Of a stretch of DNA of 64,000 bases, positions 13,006-22,760 are shown in pieces. Source of the stretch: Pseudomonas poae (GTDB lineage: Bacteria > Pseudomonadota > Gammaproteobacteria > Pseudomonadales > Pseudomonadaceae); the NCBI GenBank assembly GCA_004000515.1, contig CP034537.1, positions 5,594,001 to 5,658,000 on the forward strand. Reading direction: 5' to 3'. The notes below the pieces were generated by a model. That model was not told the DNA's origin. It did not search any database and worked only from the letters and a program-made list of their open reading frames with translations. Positions within the stretch are counted from its first letter, which is position 1; each line of letters starts with the position of its first letter. The position numbers were made by a program, and so were the translations under genes.

Positions 13006-14208
13006 TTACTGAGGACGACCTTTGCCGTTGCAGATGTTGGTGTTGCCGATGCTCAGGGCGTTGCTGGCGGTCAGGAAGCTGGCACGAACAGCGGCTTTCC
13101 AGTTGGTTGGCAGCGGTACGAAAGCGTTGGCTTCAATGGCCGCGTCGTTGTTGGCAGAGGTGCCGTAGTGCTTGGTGAAGAAGTCACGCACTTGGCTAGT
13201 CTGAGTGGCGTTGGCGTAGCACTGGCTGAAGATCAGGTTGGTGAAGCCCAGGATCGGGTAGCCCGAGTCTGGGTAAGCCACTACACCGCCACCAGTGGTA
13301 GCACCGAACACTGGCACCCACACGTCAGGGTTGCCACGGTCAGCTGCAGCTGGCAACGGTACGACGCTGATGGCAGCACTTACGTTAGCAGCGGCTGGCG
13401 ACTTGCCTTCGACGGCAACACCGTTGACCACGCCCTTGCCAACTCGGGCAACCTTGGTAGCGTCGTCCAGGCCAGCCAGGGTTGGGGCGGCGAAGTCAGG
13501 GCTGATGTAGGTGATGCGGCCTTCAGCGACAGTGGTGTCGTTCAAGGCAGCCATTACACCGTCGCTACCGGTAGCGGCAACAGCACCGGCCAGCGGCGTC
13601 AGACCGAGGCTGTAGCTGTTGGCGAACGTCGTGGTGACGGCAAAGGTGCCCGGTTCAGTGGTGCACTTGGCGTTCAGGAAACGGGTGAACAACTCAGTGG
13701 TGCCGCTGCTTTCAGCGCGATAAACCACTTGGATCGGACCGCTACGGCCTGCGCCGGTAATACCGCTCCAGTCAGCGATACGGCCAGAGAACACACCGCA
13801 CAACTCTTTGACACTCAGGTCAACCGCGTTAGCACCTGCCTTGCGGAAAGGGATTGCAACGGACGTGGCCACCGAAGGCACTTGGATCAATTTGCCCCAG
13901 CCCGGCTCTTTGTCAGCAGCGTAGGTCGCCAGCTCAGTCGCGGTCAGCTTGGAGTCGCTACCGGCCCAGTGAACGTTCTTGGTAGTGTCGGTGCCGAATT
14001 GGTTGTACTTGTTTTCCAGGAACGCGATCTTGCCTTTGCCGCTGCCTACGCCGATGTACGGGGCAAAACCGGCAGTCAATACGTTAGGGGTCAAGTACAG
14101 CTTTTGCGGCAAGGTCGCGCCGCCGCCGTTGATGTCAGCCATTGCAGCCTGGGCCGAGCACAGTGCAGCGAGGGTCATGGATACCGCGAGAACGTTGCGC
14201 TTAAACAT
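13006..14208 (-). CDS. DING-family periplasmic/secreted phosphate-binding protein (LapA/PstS-like)
   Basis: An intact 400-residue protein. The start is the ATG at 14208, preceded by AGGAG; an upstream in-frame start at 14268 has no ribosome site. Residues 1-24 form a signal peptide ending AMA. The mature protein begins DINGGGATLPQ, the signature that names DING proteins, which share the PstS two-domain fold. The phosphate loop appears as ESSGTTELF around residues 166-174. DING proteins bind phosphate with high affinity; the P. aeruginosa homologues encoded at the hxc locus (LapA, LapB) are alkaline phosphatases or binding proteins exported by Hxc. Its place between hxcS and pdtA suggests it is an Hxc substrate. 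Whether this copy hydrolyses phosphate esters cannot be told from sequence. A candidate Pho box lies upstream at 14435-14452. Confidence 0.9.
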   Translation of the reverse strand: MFKRNVLAVSMTLAALCSAQAAMADINGGGATLPQKLYLTPNVLTAGFAPYIGVGSGKGKIAFLENKYNQFGTDTTKNVHWAGSDSKLTATELATYAADKEPGWGKLIQVPSVATSVAIPFRKAGANAVDLSVKELCGVFSGRIADWSGITGAGRSGPIQVVYRAESSGTTELFTRFLNAKCTTEPGTFAVTTTFANSYSLGLTPLAGAVAATGSDGVMAALNDTTVAEGRITYISPDFAAPTLAGLDDATKVARVGKGVVNGVAVEGKSPAAANVSAAISVVPLPAAADRGNPDVWVPVFGATTGGGVVAYPDSGYPILGFTNLIFSQCYANATQTSQVRDFFTKHYGTSANNDAAIEANAFVPLPTNWKAAVRASFLTASNALSIGNTNICNGKGRPQ

Positions 14209-14434
14209 GAAGAATCTCCTTTCGTCGTGTTTGTACGTTTGGGGTAGATGGCTCTTGCATGACGCCATGGCTTCGGTCCCAAGCCTGAAGCGGGGGGTGG
14301 CCAGGGGTGAAAACCATGGAGAGAAAGTCGCAGTTTCCGATGACGTTTGTGGGAAAAAACCTCGGGAGGAAATCCTTGATTTTAAAAAAGATTCTCGGGT
14401 GTTTTGGTCATGGTTTTGAGCGGTTTGGGGAGAG

Positions 14435-14452
14435 ATGACAGAGGGGTTTCAG
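14435..14452 (-). promoter_or_regulatory. Candidate Pho box for the DING gene
   Basis: The minus strand reads CTGAAACCCCTCTGTCAT: a perfect downstream CTGTCAT half and a 4-of-7 upstream half at the correct 11-nt spacing, oriented toward the DING gene and about 230 nt before its start. PhoB control fits the phosphate role. The site was found by eye. Confidence 0.45.
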
Positions 14453-14540
14453 CGAGCGTGGCTGGAGGCCGCACAGGGCCTGAGATGTGACGAAATGAGG
14501 AACCCGAGTTTGGCTGAGAGACTGAAAACACAGCGCACTA

Positions 14541-14634
14541 ATGTGGGAGCTGGCTTGCCTGCGATAGCGGTGGATCAGCTAAAAATGTGCCAACTGACAG
14601 ACCGCTATCGCAGGCAAGCCAGCTCCCACATTTT
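14541..14634. repeat. REPIN (inverted pair of REP sequences)
   Basis: Two REP copies of the form TGTGGGAGCTGGCTTGCCTG(CGATAGCGG) face each other across a short spacer. They fill most of the 440-nt gap between the DING gene and hxcS. The rest of that gap (14209-14434) holds the leader and likely promoter, with no ORF I can support. Confidence 0.85.
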
Positions 14635-14648
14635 TTGATTGCGCGTGT

Positions 14649-15857
14649 TCAGGTGACGAGTTGGTTGATCTCGATGATGGGCAGCAATACCGCCATGACG
14701 ATGACGAGTACGACGGCCCCCATCACCACGATCATCAAAGGCTCCAGCAACGCCGTCATGCCCATTGCGCGGCGTTCGATATCACGGGACAGCGTTTGCG
14801 CCGCCCGCTCCAGCATCGGCGGCAGCGAGCCGGTCTTTTCGCCGCTGGCGATCAGGTGGATCAGCACCGGCGGGAACACCTTCTCCACCGCCAGCGCCGG
14901 CGCCAGGTTGACGCCTTCACGCACTTTGGCGGTGGCGTCGCTGACGCACTGATCAAGGCGGTCATTGGACAAGGTTTGCCGCGCCGCTTCCAAGGCACGC
15001 AGCAACGGCACACCGGCGCCGCCCAGGATCGCCAGGGTCGAGGCGAAGCGCGCCGTGTTCAGGCCCAACACAAAGCGCCCGATCAACGGCAACCGCAGCA
15101 CCCGGCTGTGCCAATTCAGGCGCGCCACGGGATTGCGCAGATACAGGCGCCAACTCAAAAACCGCCGACGATGCCGGCAAAACACAACCAGCCCCAGGCG
15201 CGGATAAAGTCGCTGGCATTGAGCATCGCCAAGGTCAGCCCCGGCAGGTCCTGGCGCGCCTGGGAAAACGCGCTGACCACCTGGGGCACCACGTAACTGA
15301 GGAGGAAAATCACGATGCCGATCGACACCAACCCCACCACACCGGGGTAGATGAATGCGGTAAGAATCTTGCCCCGCAGGTTGTTGCGCTCCTCGATGTA
15401 GTCAGCCAGGCGCTCCATCACCTGGGCCAGGTCACCGGACTCCTCCCCGGCTGCAATCAACGCGCGGTAGATCGACGGGAAGTCCCGTGGCCGTGCCGCC
15501 AACGCATCCGCCAGGCGCATGCCGCCGCGTACATCGGCGCGCACCGCGCTCAAGGTCTGGGCGATGTGTTTTTCTCGGCCTGCTCCACCGTCGCGCTCAA
15601 CGCGGCTTCCAACGGCAAGCTGGCACCCAGCAGGCTCGCCAACTGGCGTGTGGCCCAGGCCAGGTCGTTGTCCGACAGCTTTGCGCTGAACAGACTACTG
15701 CCGCCCGCCGTCGGCTGATTGCCTTCGAGCTGCACCAGCAGTGCGGTCAACCCCGGCTGCGCAGACTGGCAAACGCCGCGCTTTGGCTGTCGGCCTCCAC
15801 ATGCCCGGACTCGACCTTGCCGCTGGCATCGGCGGCCTCGAAGCGATAGCGATTCAT
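14649..15857 (-). CDS. hxcS: Type II secretion inner-membrane platform protein HxcS (GspF family), frameshifted
   Basis: Once joined it is about 403 residues, the usual GspF length. The N-terminus ([20 protein letters not shown]) is the standard GspF opening, and the ATG at 15857 overlaps the hxcR stop (TGATG). Two T2SSF repeats follow, each with G-E-G/K-S-loops (SGEESGDLAQVMERLADYIE and SGEKTGSLPPMLERAAQTL) and three long hydrophobic segments, the last close to the C-terminus. Family role: a polytopic platform protein that couples the GspE ATPase to pseudopilus assembly. Three one-base deletions split it: near 15755 (G5 read as G4), 15570 (A6 as A5) and 15170 (T6 as T5). Restoring each one gives continuous GspF sequence. 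Confidence 0.9.
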
Positions 15858-17274
15858 CAGGCGTCCCGTGTTACGCGCAGGATTTCTTCGGGCGCAGTGG
15901 CGCCGCTGCGTACCCAGCGCTCACCGTCTTCACGCATGCTCAACATCCCGGCGCGGCGGGCAGCCATGCGCAGGTCCTGCTCGTTGGCGCCCTGATGGAT
16001 CAGGCTGCGCACATCGTCGTCGACGCAGAACAACTCATGGATACCGGTACGCCCGCTGTAGCCAATGCCGTTGCACTGCGCGCAACCCACCGGACGCCAA
16101 GTGCCGGGTGCGGCCGGGTCTTCCTGCTTGCAATGCGGGCACAGGCGGCGCACCAGGCGTTGGGCCAATACACCGAGCAGCGATGAGGCGAGCAGGAACG
16201 GTTCGACCCCCATATCGATCAGCCGGTTGACCGCCGATACCGCATCGTTGGTGTGCAACGTCGCCAGCACCAAGTGACCGGTCAGCGAGGCCTGCACCGC
16301 AATTTGCGCGGTCTCGAGATCTCGTATCTCGCCGATCATGATGATGTCCGGGTCCTGGCGCAGGATCGCACGCAGGGCCAGGCCGAAGGTCATGTCGATC
16401 TTGGCATTCACCTGGATCTGGCTGATGCCCGGCAGGTCGTATTCCACCGGGTCTTCCACGGTGAGGATATTGCTGGTGCTCGCATCCAACCGGGCCAGGG
16501 CCGCATACAGGCTGGTGGTCTTGCCGCTGCCAGTGGGGCCGGTGACCAGCACGATGCCGTGGGGTTGGCGGATCAACGTGTCCAGCCGCGCCAGCAGTTG
16601 CGGCTCCATGCCCAATGTCTCCAGTTGCAAGCGCCCGGCTTGTTTGTCCAGCAGGCGCATGACGACGCGTTCGCCATGGCCGGTGGGCACCGTCGACACC
16701 GAATATCAATCGGCCTGCCCGCCACACGCAGGGCAATACGGCCATCTTGGGGCAGGCGTTTTTCGGCGATGTCGAGTTGGGCCATGATCTTGATGCGCGA
16801 CACCAACGCGCCGTGCAGAGCCTTGCGGGGTGAGACCACGTCGCGCAGGGTGCCGTCGACGCGGTAGCGCACCACGGAATGGGTTTCGTAGGGTTCGATG
16901 TGGATGTCACTGGCCTCGTCGCGGGCGGCTTGGGTGAGCAAGGCGTTGATCATGCGAATCACCGGGGCGCCGTCCTGGGTGTCGAGTAGGTCGGTGACTT
17001 CGGGCATGTCTTGCATCAGGCGGTCGAGGTCGACCTCGTTTTCGGCGGCGCCGACGACGGCGGCGGCGCTGCCGGTGTCGGCGTAGGCGCTGGTGAGCAG
17101 GCCGTCGAGTTCGTCATCGCGGACCTGTTCGATGTGGGACTGGCCGAACTGGCGCTGGACTTCGCTGATGGACCAGCCGGGGGTTGAGGGGCATACCGTG
17201 AGTAGCGTGCCCTCGCTGCTGGGGCGCAGGAGGATGCGTTGGGATTTGGCCCAGGCGTAGGGAAGCAGGCTCAT
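15857..17274 (-). CDS. hxcR: Type II secretion ATPase HxcR (GspE family), frameshifted
   Basis: About 473 residues. The start is the ATG at 17274, preceded by AGGA; a further in-frame start at 17301 is less likely. The order is an N-terminal T2SSE domain, then Walker [11 protein letters not shown] around residues 246-254, the Asp box ([19 protein letters not shown]), Walker B ([12 protein letters not shown]), a His box ([11 protein letters not shown]) and a tetracysteine zinc site (CPHCK then CAQCN). It is the cytoplasmic hexameric ATPase that drives pseudopilus extension. One frameshift near 16690 follows RPIDIR, where a GGG run appears as GG. It is co-directional with hxcS and overlaps it. 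Its promoter side faces the repeat element at 17293-18058, so it may not be transcribed from the hxcQ side. Confidence 0.92.
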
Positions 17275-17292
17275 GGGGTTGGTCCTGTTTTC

Positions 17293-18058
17293 GGTGTACA
17301 TATCCGTTTTTTGGATAACGGCTACTTAAGGTTCCGCCCTTACGGCGGCTCACTTTTGAAAAGCGCAAAAGTAAGCAAAACGCTCTTGCCCCAACACTCG
17401 GCACCTCGCCTAGGCTCGGTGTGCCCGTAATTCGACATGGATGTGGGGGCCGCCGCCACGCGCCATCCATGGCGCGGGCGGCTAAACCGGCATCCCTGCC
17501 GGTTTACCCCCCACATCCATGCCGAATTCCGGCCAGCGTGTTTAACGGGGCGCCTAAGATCAACATCAAAAACACAGCGCGGCGGCCTGGTAGCCGACCG
17601 GGTCTCTGGGGCGCACGCATTTCCCTGTGGGAGCCGGGCTTGCCCGCGATGGTGGTTAACGATAACGCAGGAGACCTGATTCAACACGGCGCCCTCAAGC
17701 TCTTCGCGAGCAAGCCCGCTCCCACATTTAGACTGCGGTCGGCAGACAATATCGGTCGGCTATAAGGCCGCCGCGCTTTGGCTTTTGATCTGAGTCGCCC
17801 CGTTAAACCACGCTGGCCGAACGCAGGCTTTGGAGCGTGGGTAACCCGGCAGGACGCCGGGTTAGCCGCGCTGGGCCAAGGATGGCCCATCGCGGCGGCC
17901 CACGCTCCAAAAGCCGGAGTGAGGGCATGTCGAGCCTAGGCGAGACACCGAGTGGTGGGGCGAAGGCCTTTTGCTTACTTTTGGGCCTTTCCAAAAGTGA
18001 GCCGCTGTAAGAGCGGAACCATAAGTAGCCGTTACCGCAGCAACGGATATACACGCGG
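17293..18058. repeat. Composite inverted intergenic repeat element (two ~280-bp units facing each other around a REP pair)
   Basis: The left unit (about 17293-17575) starts GTGTACATATCC and ends near AACGGGGCGCC. The right unit (about 17755-18058) is its diverged inverted copy, ending GGATATACAC. The same unit recurs at 34690-35012 and, shortened, at 56850-57005. Within a unit are a short GC-rich palindrome around ACCCGGC-GCCGGGT and the phrase CGCCTAGGCTCGG. ORFs here look spurious: they differ between copies and have no ribosome sites. The element fills the 784-nt gap between hxcR and hxcQ. It has no transposase, so it behaves like a non-autonomous intergenic repeat. Confidence 0.75.
17626..17730. 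repeat. REP pair inside the composite element
   Basis: TGTGGGAGCCGGGCTTGCCC at 17626 and its inverted partner (CGCGAGCAAGCCCGCTCCCACA, ending near 17729) lie at the centre of the element, between the two inverted units. The two REP copies belong to slightly different variants. Confidence 0.75.
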
Positions 18059-20343
18059 TCACTGCGGCACCGCCCGAATCACCGCCCGAGGCCCCAACTG
18101 CCCAGGTATCGCCTTCTCCACCGAAGGCAACTGCGGCGCCTGCACATCCGGCATCGCCCAACTATGCTCCGGCTGCAACCCACCTTGCGCCCGACGCATA
18201 AACTCATAACGATTCAACGTAATACTGCGCCCCGCCCCACTGTCGCGAATAATATAGGGCCGCAAGAACACCATCAGGTTGGTCTTGCTCACAGCGCGCT
18301 TCTCATTGCGAAACAACGCCCCCAACCCCGGAATATCCGACAACCACGGCACCGCATCATTGCTCTGGCTGTAGCCATCCTGCAGCAAACCGCCCAGCAC
18401 CATGATCTGCCCGTCATCCAACAAAATGCTGGTGTCGATCGCCCGCTTGTTGGTCACCGTGCCCGCGTCCACCGACGCCCGCGTGTCCACGCTGCTGACC
18501 TCCTGGTAAATATCCAGCTTCACCGTGCCGCCCTCGGAAATCTGTGGCCGCACATTCAATTTCAGCCCCACTTCCTCACGCTGCACGGTCTGGAACGGGT
18601 TGTTACTGGTGCCCCACCGCCGGTCACATAGCTGCCGGTGACAAACGGGATCGTCTGCCCCACAAAAATACTCGCGGCCTCGTTGTCCAGGGTCAGCAGG
18701 TTCGGCGTGGACAGCACGTTGGTGCCGCCTTTGCTCTTCAAGGCTCGGGCCAGAACTTGGAGGTCGAGCACCTTGCCAATGCCGGGGATATCCACGGTGC
18801 CATTGACCAGGCCGATATTCAGGCCCTTGGGCAACACGTCGATGCTGGTCTTGCTGGTCGGCGTACCGTTCAACCCACTGCCCCCCAGATTGACGCCACC
18901 AAAACCGCCCTTGCCCCCCAAATTGCCCGCCTGCCATTGCACGCCGAACTCGGTGGCATCGTCCTCGCTCACTTCGACGATGAGGCTTTCGATCACCACC
19001 TGGGCGCGGCGTTGGTCGAGCATGTCGATCACTTCGCGCAGGTTGCGGTACAGCGGGTCCGGCGCGGAGATCAGCAAGGTGTTGGTGGTGGCGTCGGCCT
19101 GGATAGTCACGCCGCCCGCGCTGAAGGCGGTGTCCTGATCGTTGCTGGTGGTGCCGGTGGATGGCGTGTTTTGGCTGTAGCCCGGCGGCACCCCACTGCC
19201 GGTAGGCGTGCCGCTGCTGTTCTGTGCATTGCTCGCGGTCTGTGTATTTTTGCCGGTACTGCCCATGGCGCTGAGCTTGCCACGGGCTTCGTCACTCACG
19301 CCGGAGTCGCTTTCGCCGGTGAGCAAGCCGCGCAACGACTGCGCGAGCTTGCCCGCCTGGGCGTTGCGCAGGTACACCACGTGCATATTGCTGGGGTTGC
19401 TCTGCGCATTGTCGAGTTTGTAGATCAGGTTGCGCGCCAGCTCCGTACGCTCGGGGCTGCCAGAGCGGATGATGATCGAATTGGAGCGCGGGTCGCCGAC
19501 CACGTTGATCTTTTGGGTCTGGTCCGCGCCCTGGGTCTCCAGCAACTCGGCGACCATGCCGGCGATGTCCACCGCGATGCCGTTCTGCACCTTCACCACG
19601 TCGGTGTCGATGGCGCTGGGGGTGTCGATGCCATTGATGATCTGCGCCACACGCGCCAGGTTTTCCGCGTAGTCGGTGATGACGATGCTGTTGTTGCCGG
19701 GGTAGGCATTGATCGGGTTGTTCGGCGACACAATGGGGCGCAGCACCGGGATCAGGTTCACCGCATTCTCGTATTGCAGGCGAAAGGTGCGGGTCTGCAT
19801 GCCGCTGCTGCCGGCACTGTAGATCGGCCCGCCGAGCAATTTGGCATCTGCCTCAGGCACCACTTGGGCCACGCCGCCCACATCGACCACGCTGAAACCC
19901 TGCATGCGCAGTGCGGCCAGCAGCATGTCGTAGGCCTGATGTGCCGGCACCTGGCCTTCGGTGACCAGGGTCAGGTTGCCCTTCACCCGCGGGTCCACCA
20001 GAAATTGCTGGCCGGTGGCGCGCGACAATGCACGCACCACGGCCTGGATATCGGCATCGACGAAATTGAGTTGCACCGGTTGGTCACCCAGTGGGTTGCG
20101 CGCCTTGACGACTGCCGGCGCGTGGCCACGGGCGCTGTTGGTCACCTGATGCTGTACGGGAGGCCTGGGCGCAGGTTCGCGCTGGCGATCCAGCGCCGTG
20201 TCGCTGCGCCGGGTCTCGGCCAACGGCTGGCCAAGTTCGCTGTCCACCAGCAACGGTTGGGTGGGCGGGCTGTTGCTGCACGCGCTCAGGGTAAGCACCA
20301 ACAGCGGTGCGGCCAAACGAAAAGGCGGGACTGACCACTTCAT
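18059..20343 (-). CDS. hxcQ: Outer-membrane lipo-secretin HxcQ (GspD family), frameshifted
   Basis: About 762 residues. The N-terminus has a lipoprotein signal (PLLVLTLSACSNS) with lipobox LSAC, so the mature protein is acylated. P. aeruginosa HxcQ is known as a secretin that pilots itself to the outer membrane by its own lipid. Domains: N0 with QLNFVDADIQAVVRALS near residue 90, N1-N3 repeats (YPGNNSIVITDYAENL; VYLRNAQAGKLAQSLRGLL), a Ser/Gly/Thr-rich insert in N3, then the secretin core ending VPWLSDIPGLGALF and TNLMVFLRPYIIRD. One frameshift near 18612 (VTGGG run, G5 read as G4) splits it; the two frames join without loss of conserved sequence. The downstream end meets the repeat element. 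Confidence 0.92.
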
Positions 20344-20853
20344 GAAGCTTCCTTAGCGCCAAGCGCCTGATCCATGCGAACGGTCCCGGACACAGTGCCG
20401 GCCGAGTTGTCGACAGCCTCCGGTGCGCGCTGCAAACGCGCCTCGGACACCTCCAGGGAAAACAAACGAGCGTTGCCCAGCAACCAGTCCACCACGGCAT
20501 CTGCCGGGGCGTTGTCGAAGCTCAAGCGCCAACTGCCAGAAGCCTCTGCCTGCAGTTGGTAACGACCTTGCAGGCCAGCGCTGTCCAGCGCCTGGCGCAG
20601 TGCGGTTTCATCGGCAGGTTTCGGTGCCGCGACACCCTGCAACAGAATTTGCAAGGCTTCGGCCTGGGCGCGCAGCTTGGGGGTTTCGGCTTGCCAGTAG
20701 TCGATCTTTTTCAACGCGGGCTGGACCAGAATCAACCAGGTCAACAGGCCGGCGAGCACAACACCTATGCCGCCCAGCATGCGTTTTTTCACGCAAGGCC
20801 AGGCCGCGCCAGAACACCTGGGACTGGCTACGCAAACGCTGCACTTTATTCAT
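20340..20853 (-). CDS. hxcZ: Type II secretion protein HxcZ (GspM family), frameshifted near the N-terminus
   Basis: About 170 residues. The ATG at 20853 opens MNKVQRLRSQSQVFWRGLAL, a typical GspM cytoplasmic start, followed by a basic REK stretch and one transmembrane helix (GGIGVVLAGLLTWLILVQP). The periplasmic part ends in the small ferredoxin-like GspM fold (SGSWRLSFDNAPADAVVDWL). An A-run length error near 20790 breaks the frame between REK and the helix; the start at 20792 alone would lose the cytoplasmic tail. GspM stabilises GspL in the inner-membrane platform. It overlaps hxcY upstream and hxcQ downstream by a few bases, so the three are translationally linked. Confidence 0.85.
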
Positions 20854-21880
20854 CGACGGCCTCCGATTTTACCGGCCCGATGCTCCAGCCATGGTCCTCT
20901 CGGCTGGCGGTGAAACCGGCCTGGGTCAACGCGGCTTGCCAGTCGCCCTCGACAGTTGGGTTGCGGCTGTCGGCGAGTAATTCAAGGTGCAGGCGTCCCT
21001 GCTCGAACGTCAGGCTGTCGACGCTGGCGACCATGAATGGCAGGTTGCTGCCCGCCAGTTGCAACACGTGGGTGAAGCCCTGGCCGCCGCCTGTCTGGCG
21101 TGCGGCCAACTGCTGACGGGCCTGTTGCAAGGGATTGAGCACCACCGGCAATTCGGGAAACGCCTGGCGCACTTGCTGGCTCATCAACGCTTTGAGCCGC
21201 TGGCCCTCATCCACCTGGCGCGCGGCGTACAGGTTGAGGCCAAGGGTCCAGATGACGGTGGCCAATGCGACACAGCCCAGCGCCCTGCCCCAGCCGCCAC
21301 TGGCGGGCTGGCTGAGACGGCCATGCAGGCCCCAGGCGGGTGTCGGGCCACTCCAACGCATGGCCGCGTCTACCAACGGCACATCCAGTGCCTGCTGCCC
21401 CAATGGATGCACCGTGCCTTGTTGCAGGCTGTCGCGCGTCAGCAGGTAACCCTCGTCCAACGCCGCCGCACCCACCGGCAAGGCATAGGGCGCCGGGTAC
21501 AGTCCGCGCAGTTTGAGTTGCAATTGGGTCAACTGCTCCAGCCCAGCCTTGGGCACCCAGGCCACCTGCACACGGCCATCGCTTTCACGTGGGCCATGCG
21601 CCACGTGCATTTGCTCCACCGGGCCGAGGATCAGCGCCTGCGCGGCACACGCCACGGCCGCCGCAGTTTTTGCCGCAGGCAACGGTGGCAGCTCCAGGCT
21701 GGTCAGCAGGCTGTCACGCGGGTGCAGGAAACACTCCATCGCGGCGCGGGTCTTGCCCAACTGCGCCAGGCTTTCGCAGCCTTCGTTCACCACCACGCCA
21801 CGCTCCAGCCAGGCAAACCTGACCTGGCTCTGGGCGGTCAATTGCTCCAGCGGCGGCAAGCCGATGCGCAAGCGTTTCAT
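20846..21880 (-). CDS. hxcY: Type II secretion platform protein HxcY (GspL family)
   Basis: Intact, 344 residues. I chose the ATG at 21880 (MKRLRIGLPPLEQL) because it overlaps the hxcX stop as ATGA; the open frame to 22081 is shadow sequence. The cytoplasmic actin-like domain occupies about residues 1-205. A single transmembrane helix follows (ALGCVALATVIWTLGLNLYA, ~215-235), then a periplasmic GspL C-terminal domain ending in the ferredoxin-like part (GDWQAALTQAGFTASREDHG). GspL links the GspE ATPase to the membrane platform and pairs with GspM. Confidence 0.88.
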   Translation of the reverse strand: MKRLRIGLPPLEQLTAQSQVRFAWLERGVVVNEGCESLAQLGKTRAAMECFLHPRDSLLTSLELPPLPAAKTAAAVACAAQALILGPVEQMHVAHGPRESDGRVQVAWVPKAGLEQLTQLQLKLRGLYPAPYALPVGAAALDEGYLLTRDSLQQGTVHPLGQQALDVPLVDAAMRWSGPTPAWGLHGRLSQPASGGWGRALGCVALATVIWTLGLNLYAARQVDEGQRLKALMSQQVRQAFPELPVVLNPLQQARQQLAARQTGGGQGFTHVLQLAGSNLPFMVASVDSLTFEQGRLHLELLADSRNPTVEGDWQAALTQAGFTASREDHGWSIGPVKSEAVDE

Positions 21881-22752
21881 ACGCCCACCCGCGACCAGAT
21901 CACCTGCGGCTGACGGTCTTCGGGGCGGTGCAACAACGCATCCAGGGTCACCCGCCGCTGCTCGCGTCGCACCTGGCCCTGTACGCGAAACCACTCGCTG
22001 GTAATGCCGACCTGCACCGAATCCACGGCCACCTGGGGCAAATGCAGGCGGTTGACGAAGTCGCCACGGTTGATAAACCACTGCCCGCTGTTTCGCTCGG
22101 CCACCAGCCCTTGGGCCTGGGACAGGCTGAGTTGGGGCACCACGGCACTGAGCACTTCGGCGCTGGCGGTGTTGCCGTTGACCCAGGTATTAGCCGGCAA
22201 CACGCTGATATAGGCCTGTAGGCGCTGCAGCAACAGCGGATCGAGCCCCTCAAGGCCCGCCAGGTCTTCCAGGCTGCGCAGCATCGGGTACTTGGCCGGC
22301 GCTAGATATGAAGCGATCACGCGTTGGCTGATCCGCCGACTTATCGCCGCATCAACCCCCATCGTGCGACATAGCCGCTCAAAACTCTGCTGTTGCTCGG
22401 CATCCACTTGATCGCGATCACGATTGACCAGGTTGCGCAGATTGAACTTGCCCTGCTCGTCCTCGATACGGCTCTCAGCCTCACCGCCTTGGGCACGCGC
22501 CCAGGGCTGATCGAGGCGAGTCAGCACGTCCTTCTGGCGTGCCTCCCACAACATCTGCCGACTGCGTTCAAGCCCTGCCTGCAACAGCCATTGGCCCTGG
22601 ACACGCAGTTGCTCGGCCTCCAGGCTGCGGGTGAGCACGGTCTGGCGCGTGAGCATACTGCCTGCCAGCACCGCCACCACCGCCGCAATCAGCAACGCGC
22701 TGATAATCGCCATGCCGCGTTGCTTCGCCGCTGTGGGCGAATGCCGTTTCAT
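21877..22752 (-). CDS. hxcX: Minor pseudopilin HxcX (GspK family)
   Basis: Intact, 291 residues. The class III leader is KQRG/MAIISALLIAAVVAVLAG: prepilin peptidase would cut after Gly13. The residue at mature position 5 is Ser, not Glu, which is the GspK hallmark. A large alpha-domain inserted in the pilin fold follows, with helix-hairpin-helix-like segments (YPMLRSLEDLAGLEGLDPLL). GspK caps the pseudopilus tip with GspI and GspJ. It overlaps hxcY by 4 nt and starts 9 nt after hxcT. Confidence 0.9.
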   Translation of the reverse strand: MKRHSPTAAKQRGMAIISALLIAAVVAVLAGSMLTRQTVLTRSLEAEQLRVQGQWLLQAGLERSRQMLWEARQKDVLTRLDQPWARAQGGEAESRIEDEQGKFNLRNLVNRDRDQVDAEQQQSFERLCRTMGVDAAISRRISQRVIASYLAPAKYPMLRSLEDLAGLEGLDPLLLQRLQAYISVLPANTWVNGNTASAEVLSAVVPQLSLSQAQGLVAERNSGQWFINRGDFVNRLHLPQVAVDSVQVGITSEWFRVQGQVRREQRRVTLDALLHRPEDRQPQVIWSRVGV

Positions 22753-22760
22753 GACGCGCC

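Noticed and set aside
12970-14247. 425-codon plus-strand ORF antisense to the DING gene
   Set aside because: The minus strand encodes a clear DING protein with signal peptide and signature; the plus-strand reading has low-complexity composition and no domain.
14435-14638. 67-codon plus-strand ORF before hxcS
   Set aside because: Its second half is the translated REPIN, and it lies over the candidate Pho box; no ribosome site.
17340-18054. Several 60-120-codon ORFs in the repeat element between hxcR and hxcQ
   Set aside because: The same element elsewhere gives different or broken ORFs, there are no ribosome sites, and the sequences follow the repeat rather than a conserved protein.
18544-20334. 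596-codon plus-strand ORF antisense to hxcQ
   Set aside because: It mirrors a well-supported secretin gene in GC-rich DNA, is H/A/R/G-rich with no motifs, and has no ribosome site.
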